Below, piece by piece: positions 57,454 through 64,000 of a stretch of DNA of 64,000 nucleotides. Origin of the DNA: Prochlorococcus sp. AG-388-F11 (GTDB taxonomy: Bacteria > Cyanobacteriota > Cyanobacteriia > PCC-6307 > Cyanobiaceae); contig QCGP01000004.1 in the NCBI GenBank assembly GCA_003279845.1, positions 87,510-151,509 of the forward strand, given 5' to 3'. Under the pieces are notes generated by a model that saw only the letters and a list, made by a program, of their open reading frames with translations, was not told the DNA's origin and searched no databases. Every line of letters starts with the position of its first letter. Position 1 is the stretch's first letter. The position numbers and the translations under genes were made by a program.

Positions 57454-57795
57454 ATGACTGAAACTACAATTTTTCAAAAAATAATTAATGAAGAAATACC
57501 CTGCGAAAAGCTTTATGAAGATGAGTTTTGTATCGCCTTTAATGATATCCAGGCGCAAGCTCCAATACATTTTTTAGTAATTCCTAAAAAGCCAATTATC
57601 AGTTTATTAGAGTGTATTGAAGAAGAAGCAAATTTATTGGGACATTTACTTTTTGTTGGTAGCAAAATAGCTAAATTAAAAAATTTAACTAATTGGAGAA
57701 CAGTAATTAATACTGGAGCAGAATCGGGGCAAACAGTGTTTCATCTACATATTCATTTTTTATCTGGAAGAAAAATGGATTGGCCCCCAGGTTAA
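57454..57795 (+). CDS. HIT-family (Hint-like) nucleotide hydrolase
   Basis: 113 residues with the histidine triad HLHIHFLSG at the C-terminus and the family start TIFQKIINEEIP. Closest in layout to bacterial PKCI/HinT nucleoside phosphoramidases. It probably forms one transcript with def. Confidence 0.94.
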   Translation: MTETTIFQKIINEEIPCEKLYEDEFCIAFNDIQAQAPIHFLVIPKKPIISLLECIEEEANLLGHLLFVGSKIAKLKNLTNWRTVINTGAESGQTVFHLHIHFLSGRKMDWPPG

Positions 57796-57842
57796 AACTC
57801 TCGAAATAAATGTTTATGGGTTATAAATAAGTAAAAAACAAA

Positions 57843-58121
57843 ATGAATACACCAGATTCATTAAATACAGAATCCAAAAATTTATTGAGTTTAATTTCAA
57901 AAAATTGGGAAGAGTTAGATGATTCACTCAAAACTAAGTTAATAAAAGTTTGGAACGTTTTAACTTATAAATGGCAATTACAAATTTTATTTAATCTACC
58001 TTTCCTACTATGGTGGGCATTAGATAAATCTTTTCCAAAAGTTCATGAATTTGATTTAATAATCTTGAATTACTTAAATTTACCTGATTGGGCACTTTCA
58101 TTTATTGGCTTTGGTCAATAG
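57843..58121 (+). CDS. Small membrane-associated protein
   Basis: 92 residues. The polar, acidic N-terminal half (NWEELDDSLKTKLIKVW) is followed by a hydrophobic helix ILFNLPFLLWWALD and a second weaker one. Family not recognised. It lies between the HIT gene and the ABC-D exporter gene on the same strand and might belong to either transcript. Confidence 0.6.
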   Translation: MNTPDSLNTESKNLLSLISKNWEELDDSLKTKLIKVWNVLTYKWQLQILFNLPFLLWWALDKSFPKVHEFDLIILNYLNLPDWALSFIGFGQ

Positions 58122-58157
58122 ACTTCTAAAAGTTATAATTTATAAAATTGTCTAGTA

Positions 58158-60140
58158 ATGAATAAAGCAGTTAAAAATAAATCCAAAATACTGTACCAAT
58201 TACAAAAATTAAGAAAGCTATCTCAACCATTTTTTCTTCCCATAGATCAATGTAATGGATTGCAATTCATATGGCTTTTAATTTCTCTTTTATTTTGTGT
58301 TGGTGGAGTAGTACTTGTTTGTCTTACAGGAATAATCAGTTTTTTTGAAAGCGTTCAACCAATTTTTCTTGAAAAGTATTTCGGAGGTGTAGTTAATACT
58401 GTCAATTCAATTTGGGCTGGTAGCTGGGGATTACTTTTCTCTGCCTTATTTCTAATTGGATCAGGCAGCTTTTTTAGCTTAAGACGTCAATTAAAAAACC
58501 GTAGATGGTTACATTGGTTATTCCTTGCGATAATAGTATTAATGCTTTTAGCTGTAAATGGAATAAACGCAGGTATTGGATTTATAGCAAGAGATTTAAC
58601 AAATGCTTTGGTAGAAAAACAAGAAGATGGATTTTATCGGATATTGGGTATTTACGCTTGTTGTTTCGCTGTAGCTCTACCAATACGTGTTTCCCAAATA
58701 TTTTTTACATATAAGTTAGGAATAATTTGGAGAGAATGGCTTTCAAAAAGCTTAGTCAAAGATTATATGACAAATAAAGCTTATTACCAATTAAATCCCA
58801 ATGATGAAGAACAAACTGATGTAGATAATCCTGATCAAAGGATCACAGATGATACCCGTGCTTTTACCGGGCAAAGTCTTTCATTTACATTAGGGATTTT
58901 TGATGCACTTCTAACATTTTCACTTAATATTCTTATTTTATGGAGTATTAGTACAACACTTACTTTTTCTTTATTTGGTTACGCTGCATTTGCAACTTCT
59001 ATCCTTTTAATTGCTGGAAAAAATCTTGTGAAGATTGACTTTGATCAACTCAGATATGAAGCAGATTTTCGATATGGCTTAGTACATATTAGAGATAATG
59101 CTGAATCAATAGCCTTCTACTCAGGAGAGAATCCTGAACGAAGTGAAACTGAAAGACGATTAGGAGAAGTGGTGAGAAACTTTAATTTACTGATTATATG
59201 GAGGGTAATAATTGACGTTATGAGGAGATCCATTAATTATGCTGGAAATTTCTTTCCGTATTTAATAATGGCAATCCCTTACTTTAAGGGTGATATTGAT
59301 TATGGACGTTTTATTCAAGCGAGCTTTGCATTTGGAATGGTAGAAGGTTCATTATTTTTCATCGTTAATCAAATAGAAGAACTTGCTAAATTTACTGCTG
59401 GGATCGGCAGATTAGAAGGGTTCCAATCAAAAGTCGAATCTATTAGTCAAACTAGTCCTACAAGCAATCAAAACATCATTTCAGATTATCCCTCAATTCT
59501 CATTAATAATGCTGACCTTTGCCCCCCAGGATCAAATAAAACAATAATTAAAAATTTAAATTTGAGCATCGACAATAATCAATCACTTTTGGTTGTAGGA
59601 CCTTCAGGATGTGGAAAAACATCTTTACTAAGAATGATTAGTGGTTTATGGGAACCCGAAAATGGAGTAATAAAAAAACCGAAAATTGGGGAATTGTTAT
59701 TCATACCTCAAAAACCTTATATGTTACTAGGTTCTTTGCGAGAACAATTATGTTATCCCACAGAAGTTAAGAAATTTAGTGATGAACATCTTACTTCTGT
59801 CCTTCATGAAGTCAATTTAAAAACCTTAGTAGACCGTTATCCTAATCTTGATATCAAACAAGATTGGCCGAGAATTCTTTCTTTAGGCGAACAACAAAGA
59901 TTAGCTTTTGCACGGCTTTTACTAAATTCTCCAAGATTTGCAGTACTTGATGAGGCAACAAGTGCTTTAGATATTGACACTGAAAAGAAACTATATAGTT
60001 TACTTAAGGAACGAGAACTATCTCTTATTAGTGTTGGACATAGACCTAGCTTAAAAGATTTTCATGAAAATATTTTAGAATTATATGGACAAGGAGATTG
60101 GAAATTATTGACTTCTGATAAGTATAATTTTAAAGATTAG
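58158..60140 (+). CDS. ABC-D/SbmA-like ABC transporter (membrane plus ATPase domain)
   Basis: 660 residues: about six membrane helices, then an ATPase with Walker A GPSGCGKTS, Q-loop FIPQKPYM, signature LSLGEQQRLAFARLL, Walker B FAVLDEATSALD and switch His GHR. The membrane part has a VDNPDQRITDD segment, the EEA-like motif of the peroxisomal ABC-D / SbmA-YddA group. Cyanobacterial relatives are candidates for vitamin B12 or other cofactor transport; the substrate here is unknown. It is a half-transporter and should dimerise. An Hli gene follows nine bases later. Confidence 0.88.
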   Translation: MNKAVKNKSKILYQLQKLRKLSQPFFLPIDQCNGLQFIWLLISLLFCVGGVVLVCLTGIISFFESVQPIFLEKYFGGVVNTVNSIWAGSWGLLFSALFLIGSGSFFSLRRQLKNRRWLHWLFLAIIVLMLLAVNGINAGIGFIARDLTNALVEKQEDGFYRILGIYACCFAVALPIRVSQIFFTYKLGIIWREWLSKSLVKDYMTNKAYYQLNPNDEEQTDVDNPDQRITDDTRAFTGQSLSFTLGIFDALLTFSLNILILWSISTTLTFSLFGYAAFATSILLIAGKNLVKIDFDQLRYEADFRYGLVHIRDNAESIAFYSGENPERSETERRLGEVVRNFNLLIIWRVIIDVMRRSINYAGNFFPYLIMAIPYFKGDIDYGRFIQASFAFGMVEGSLFFIVNQIEELAKFTAGIGRLEGFQSKVESISQTSPTSNQNIISDYPSILINNADLCPPGSNKTIIKNLNLSIDNNQSLLVVGPSGCGKTSLLRMISGLWEPENGVIKKPKIGELLFIPQKPYMLLGSLREQLCYPTEVKKFSDEHLTSVLHEVNLKTLVDRYPNLDIKQDWPRILSLGEQQRLAFARLLLNSPRFAVLDEATSALDIDTEKKLYSLLKERELSLISVGHRPSLKDFHENILELYGQGDWKLLTSDKYNFKD

Positions 60141-60148
60141 CAAAAACA

Positions 60149-60424
60149 ATGAATCCTAAAGAAGAACAAACTAACTCAGAAGTCACTAAGTTTGATGCTG
60201 AGAGTTCTATTGAAAAGCAGAAAGATGCAAATTACATCAATGAAAATACTGGAGAAAATAAATTAGAAGAAAAATCAAAATGTATTGAAGATGAATATAA
60301 ATTCGGATGGAGTAGTTATTCTGAAATAACTAATGGAAGATTTGCAATGATAGGATTCTTAGCAATAATTTTAATTGAATTATTTAGTCAACAATCGTTT
60401 TTAAAATGGGCAGGAATTTTATAA
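60149..60424 (+). CDS. High-light-inducible protein with acidic extension
   Basis: 91 residues. The C-terminal helix carries the chlorophyll-binding motif EITNGRFAMIGFLAIILIE. It is preceded by about 50 residues rich in Glu, Asn and Lys that are predicted to be disordered, longer than in the minimal Hli at 31960. It follows the ABC-D gene by nine bases, so the two are likely co-transcribed. It converges on ycf66 with no gap. Confidence 0.9.
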   Translation: MNPKEEQTNSEVTKFDAESSIEKQKDANYINENTGENKLEEKSKCIEDEYKFGWSSYSEITNGRFAMIGFLAIILIELFSQQSFLKWAGIL

Positions 60425-61354
60425 TTAATCATCAAATCTAGAACTATTATCTCTAGGTTTCTTTTTGTTTGTTCCAACCGAATATCTACCACTTTGATTT
60501 TTTGAACTTGATCTAGCTGTAGAGCTTACTCTACGATTCTCACGTGGTTTTTTGACTTGGTTGACATCTTTAAATGAAGCATCTTCTACTTGAGCTGTTG
60601 AAGTTTGCTGCCTAATAGAAGATCTTGTAGGTTTATTTCCTAATTGAGAAGAATCCTCAGGAGTAGAAATATTATCTTGTCTAGAAACTGGCCTATTCAT
60701 TCTGGGTCTTGATCCTGTTTTAACTTCATTACGAGATAAGTTTCGCCTCTCACCAAAGTTATTTCTTTCTGATTGATTAGTATTTCTATCATCAGGGGTT
60801 TGTCTTCTTCTCCTTATAGGTTCCTCATTTTCAAACTGATCTGCTTGTCTTGTAGATGGCCTATTTCTGCTTGCAGCCGCAGAAGGTATAGCTCTTGAAA
60901 CATTCCTCCTACGAGATCTACCCTCCATATAGTCTTCTTCAAATTCATCTTCTTGAGGTTTAAATCTTCTTGATGGTCTCTCAGCCTCTTCAAACCTATC
61001 GTAATCATCATTAAATCGACCTCTAGAATTTCTGGGCACATCAGAAACAGGATTATCATCAAAATAAGATGACCTTCTAGCTTGATCAGTAGCAACTCCC
61101 CTCAATCGCACACTTTCATATGCGAAAAAAACTGTGGTTCCTGCTAACAAAAACTGACCAAACTGAAGGATAGGATCTAACCTCCAGCCTTGAAAGAATA
61201 ATATTCCCCCGCACAAAAGTCCTATAGCTGCGAAGAAAACATCATAATCTCTTGCTAATGCAGGTTTAAAAGACCTTAGGAAATACAGGCCTCCTCCACA
61301 TACGGCTAGTACAATACCAACAATACTGGCCCAATTGAGACTAGCATTGACCAC
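60425..61354 (-). CDS. ycf66: Ycf66 family protein
   Basis: 309 residues. The first 90 form the conserved Ycf66 membrane domain with three to four helices (SIVGIVLAVCGGGLYFLRSF, FFAAIGLLCGGILFFQGWRLDP). The remaining 220 are disordered and rich in Arg, Ser, Asn and Asp. The ATG at 61354 has a GGAG ribosome-binding site. Ycf66 is plastid- and cyanobacterium-specific. The function is unknown. PsbX is encoded 80 bases upstream on the same strand. Confidence 0.88.
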   Translation of the reverse strand: MVNASLNWASIVGIVLAVCGGGLYFLRSFKPALARDYDVFFAAIGLLCGGILFFQGWRLDPILQFGQFLLAGTTVFFAYESVRLRGVATDQARRSSYFDDNPVSDVPRNSRGRFNDDYDRFEEAERPSRRFKPQEDEFEEDYMEGRSRRRNVSRAIPSAAASRNRPSTRQADQFENEEPIRRRRQTPDDRNTNQSERNNFGERRNLSRNEVKTGSRPRMNRPVSRQDNISTPEDSSQLGNKPTRSSIRQQTSTAQVEDASFKDVNQVKKPRENRRVSSTARSSSKNQSGRYSVGTNKKKPRDNSSRFDD

Positions 61355-61434
61355 ATTCTTTCTCCAAAAACTTATTTTTTAAAGGGTTACTTAAATCCCC
61401 TATATATATAGTGTACTTAAAACTTCTACAAAAA

Positions 61435-61620
61435 CTAGCGTCTTCCAGTAGAAGTACGATCGAGGGAATCTTTCTGACTGACAAAAATCAAAAATGCAGT
61501 GGCTGGTATAACAATAAGTAAAGCAGCGGCAATAAAACTTCCTATCATTCCAACTGCGGAATTATTTGCAACTTCAGAAGAAAATTCTGCAGCTAGTAGT
61601 AAATTTGAGATTTGAATCAC
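61435..61620 (-). CDS. psbX: Photosystem II reaction-centre protein X
   Basis: 61 residues. One membrane helix ([26 protein letters not shown]) follows a 20-residue lumenal part, and the tail ends [12 protein letters not shown], as in picocyanobacterial PsbX. It supports PSII stability around the QB site. The start is GTG at 61620. Divergent from the YggT-family gene. Confidence 0.93.
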   Translation of the reverse strand: MIQISNLLLAAEFSSEVANNSAVGMIGSFIAAALLIVIPATAFLIFVSQKDSLDRTSTGRR

Positions 61621-61701
61621 TTTTTAAATATAAAATTCTCAATTTATAATACGAATTAAATACGTTTCTATGGGTTATTTATTAAGATGAATTAAATAAT
61701 T

Positions 61702-62016
61702 GTGATTTCCTTGTTGGTAAACTCTCTTCAAATTATAGATGTTAGTTTAGGAATCTCTCTTTCATATCTAACTATAGTTTTTCTTATAAGATTAATTCTT
61801 ACTTGGTACCCAAAATTTGATTTAAGTAAAGGTTTATGGCTATTAATTTCAATACCATCAAGCTCTATTCTTAATTTAACAAGAAAATTAATTCCTCCTA
61901 TTGGAGGAGTTGATGTTGGACCCGTAATTTGGATTGGAATTATAAGCTTTTTAAGAGAGATTTTAGTCGGTCAGCAAGGGCTAATAAAACTTGCATTGAA
62001 TTCACATATTTCATAG
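61702..62016 (+). CDS. YggT/Ycf19 family membrane protein
   Basis: 104 residues with two to three membrane helices and the family signature LIRLILTWYPKF...LTRKLIPPIGGVDVGPVIW. The Pro-rich loop before the last helix is typical of YggT. Plastid relatives act in division or thylakoid organisation. The start is GTG. It converges on accC. Confidence 0.9.
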   Translation: MISLLVNSLQIIDVSLGISLSYLTIVFLIRLILTWYPKFDLSKGLWLLISIPSSSILNLTRKLIPPIGGVDVGPVIWIGIISFLREILVGQQGLIKLALNSHIS

Positions 62017-62034
62017 AAATCATTTAATTATTTC

Positions 62035-63384
62035 TCAGTAATTTGGCAATAATTCTTCTTCTACATATTTAGTATGTATCTTGCCTTCCTTAAATTTAGA
62101 TTTATTCAGTAAAGTTAAATGAAAGTTAATTGTTGTAGGAATACCAGTTACTGCGCATTCATTTAAAGCCCTATTCATACGTTTAATTGCAGTATTACGA
62201 TCTTTACCCCAGACTATTAATTTACCAATTAGTGAGTCATAGAAAGGAGGTATTTCATAGCCGGTATAAACATGACTATCCACTCTTACACCAGGACCAC
62301 CAGGAGGAAGCCATCCAGTTATTTTTCCAGGTGATGGTCGGAAATTGTGAGAAGGATCTTCTGCATTGATTCTACATTCAATAGCATGACCGTTTAAATG
62401 GATATCATCCTGAGTAAATTCCAAGTTTGCTCCGCTAGCGATTTTAATTTGCTCAGCTATTAAATCAACTCCCGTAACCATTTCAGTAACAGGATGTTCA
62501 ACTTGAATTCTAGTATTCATTTCCATAAAATAAAAATTATCATCATCATCAACTAAAAATTCAACTGTCCCAGCTCCTTCGTAGCTGATACTTTTTGCAG
62601 CAGCAATAGCTGCGTTCCCCATTTTTTTTCTTAGCTCAGTGTTAATTGCAGGACTAGGAGACTCTTCTAGTAACTTCTGATGTCTTCTTTGAACTGAACA
62701 ATCTCGCTCTCCTAAATGAACAACATTACCAGACCTATCCGCCAAAATTTGAATTTCTACATGTCTTGGCTTCTTTATAAATTTCTCCATATATAAACCA
62801 TCATTACCAAAAGCTGCTTCTGCTTCGCCTTGAGCTGCTTTAAACATTTTTTCTAGATTATTAGAGTTTTCAACCAACCTCATCCCTCTTCCACCTCCTC
62901 CAGCAGTCGCTTTAATAATTACCGGATAACCAATATCATCTGCCAATTTATAAGCCTCATCAACATTTGATAACAAGCCTTTACTGCCAGGTACTGTTGG
63001 AACTCCCACTGCTTCCATAGTTTCTTTAGCTGTAGATTTATCCCCCATAGATCTAATAGCTTTAGGAGATGGGCCAATAAAAACTATTCCGTGATCATTA
63101 CACATCTCAGCAAATTTATCATTTTCAGCAAGAAATCCATAACCAGGATGAATAGCATCAACTCCTCTTGATGTAGCAGCAGCAAGTATATTTGGAATAT
63201 TTAAATAACTCTTATTACTTAACGAATCTCCAACACAAACTGCCTCATCTGCAAGCTGAACATGCAATGCTTTTTTATCTACAGTGCTAAAAACTGCAAC
63301 AGTTGCAATACCTAGTTCTCTACAACTTCTGACAATTCGTAAAGCTATTTCACCACGATTAGCAATTAAAACTTTTTCAACCAT
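62035..63384 (-). CDS. accC: Biotin carboxylase (acetyl-CoA carboxylase subunit)
   Basis: Carboxylates biotin on AccB in fatty-acid synthesis. 449 residues: [19 protein letters not shown] at the N-terminus, the ATP-grasp loop [31 protein letters not shown], and the [18 protein letters not shown] catalytic block. It is of normal length and monocistronic, with a 262-base gap to the tRNA-Leu gene on its right that contains no recognised feature besides promoters. Confidence 0.97.
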   Translation of the reverse strand: MVEKVLIANRGEIALRIVRSCRELGIATVAVFSTVDKKALHVQLADEAVCVGDSLSNKSYLNIPNILAAATSRGVDAIHPGYGFLAENDKFAEMCNDHGIVFIGPSPKAIRSMGDKSTAKETMEAVGVPTVPGSKGLLSNVDEAYKLADDIGYPVIIKATAGGGGRGMRLVENSNNLEKMFKAAQGEAEAAFGNDGLYMEKFIKKPRHVEIQILADRSGNVVHLGERDCSVQRRHQKLLEESPSPAINTELRKKMGNAAIAAAKSISYEGAGTVEFLVDDDDNFYFMEMNTRIQVEHPVTEMVTGVDLIAEQIKIASGANLEFTQDDIHLNGHAIECRINAEDPSHNFRPSPGKITGWLPPGGPGVRVDSHVYTGYEIPPFYDSLIGKLIVWGKDRNTAIKRMNRALNECAVTGIPTTINFHLTLLNKSKFKEGKIHTKYVEEELLPNY

Positions 63385-63646
63385 TATGAAAATTAAATTG
63401 AAGAAATGAAAATGACTTAAAATAAAAAATTATTTGCCAAAGTATTTAACAAAATTTTTTTAGTGTTCAGAGGACATTTTTTACAATACAACCTAGAACG
63501 TTATATATGTATAAAAATTTGTTTTATGCAATAGAACAATTATTCATCATATTCAAAAATACTCTTTTAGAACTTCATGCTTAATTCAGCCAATAATGTA
63601 TGATAATTTTAAGGTTTAGGTATCCCCCGGTTGCTGAGAACCCTTA

Positions 63647-63728
63647 GCGGACGTGGCGGAATTGGTAGACGCGCACGTCTAAGGAGCGTGTGGCTTCGGC
63701 CTTGCGAGTTCAAGTCTCGCCGTCCGCA
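63647..63728 (+). tRNA. tRNA-Leu, anticodon AAG as read
   Basis: An 82-base cloverleaf with the short variable arm of a class II tRNA. Acceptor GCGGACG pairs with CGTCCGC, with discriminator A. The D arm is GGCGGAATTGGTAGACGC. The anticodon stem CACGT/GCGTG encloses the loop CTAAGGA, which places AAG at positions 34-36. The variable arm is TGGCTTCGGCCT, and the T arm contains AGTTCAAGTCT. CCA is not encoded. The overall sequence is clearly leucine-type; the AAG anticodon with A34 is unusual for a bacterium. Confidence 0.92.
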
Positions 63729-63751
63729 TTAAAGTATTCTGGTTAACTGCA

Positions 63752-64000
63752 ATGAAAAAAGAATCAGTTGCAGTAGTTATAGTTTCCAACGGACCTGGTG
63801 AATTAACTACATGGGTAAATCCTGTAGTGGATGAGCTTCATAAAATAAATAAATCACTATGTGATGACGATAAACTAGATTTCACTCTTAGGTTAGTCCT
63901 AGTTCCTTGCCCAAATGCCACTGGTAAGGAATTTTTAGTTGCAAATTCATGGAATAAATTCGAATTCATTACAGATTCTAAAAGTTTTTGGAAATTATTA
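63752..64000 (+). CDS. LpxB-like family protein, 3' end outside window
   Basis: The first 83 residues of a gene cut by the window edge. The start MKKESVAVVIVSNGPGELTTWVNP resembles the glycine loop of lipid-A-disaccharide-synthase-related proteins, as in the 10826 gene (ILILSNGHGEDLSG). It starts 24 bases after tRNA-Leu and could share its promoter. The family call is tentative because only the N-terminus is visible. Confidence 0.6.
   Translation, partial: MKKESVAVVIVSNGPGELTTWVNPVVDELHKINKSLCDDDKLDFTLRLVLVPCPNATGKEFLVANSWNKFEFITDSKSFWKLL

Noticed and set aside
63629..63650. CTGAGA followed by ACCC, as in a TPP riboswitch
   Set aside because: The surrounding paired arms of a THI box are absent, and the gene behind is a tRNA. 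It is only a short GGTT/AACC hairpin.

Overview
This window comes from a strongly AT-rich, densely packed marine picocyanobacterial chromosome. The gene content points to a high-light-adapted Prochlorococcus: RpaA, NdhO, zeta-carotene desaturase, PsbX, Ycf66, two high-light-inducible (Hli) proteins, a Ycf33/DUF751 protein, UPF0367, DUF3120, Crr7-like and many tiny conserved genes with spacers of only a few bases. The strain cannot be named from the sequence alone. No insertion sequence, integrase, prophage or CRISPR array was seen.

Layout. 1-4.1 kb: the 3' part of a copper-type P-ATPase gene, then tmk and holB, facing the clock-output regulator gene rpaA. 4.1-6.5 kb: the only gene-poor stretch. 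It holds one small gene, a probable decayed coding remnant, a methyltransferase gene broken by a one-base frameshift, and tRNA-Asn. 6.5-12.9 kb: an ECF-type ATPase, UPF0367, cysK, a J-domain protein, ndhO, an SDR epimerase, an LpxB-like protein, a TPR protein and an A-type Fe-S carrier. 12.9-21.9 kb: carotenoid (crtQ), heme (hemD), ribosome maturation (rbfA), shikimate (aroK) and pterin/flavin-type genes (a tandem QueD-like protein and a RibD-C reductase), plus a 30-codon petL candidate. 21.9-34.1 kb: rimO, a VKOR-thioredoxin fusion, nadB, DUF3120, a PDZ/radical-SAM protein, TolC, an inositol-phosphatase family protein, BrkB, an Hli and an HtrA protease.

34.4-42.5 kb: an ABC-F protein, a cluster of four small genes (one a stand-alone Nif11-like protein, one a ribbon-helix-helix protein), and a minus-strand run NDH-2 / SLC13-RCK / KtrB / KtrA that looks like one ion-transport operon. 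42.5-50 kb: cysH, coaX, peroxiredoxin, a phosphopantetheinyl transferase, rarA, pgm and a DUF4912 protein. 50.1-54.8 kb: the sufBCDS Fe-S assembly operon. 54.8-64 kb: an S9 peptidase, def, a HIT protein, an ABC-D exporter-like protein, a second Hli, ycf66, psbX, a YggT protein, accC, tRNA-Leu with an apparent AAG anticodon, and the start of a gene resembling the LpxB-like family.

Most of this is core genome. The items that most deserve a second look are the frameshifted methyltransferase and the adjacent minus-strand remnant, the tandem QueD protein whose first domain lacks the catalytic His, the Nif11-like protein without a core peptide, the AAG-type tRNA-Leu, and divergent gene pairs whose start codons overlap. 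I did not find a convincing new multi-gene defence or mobile system.
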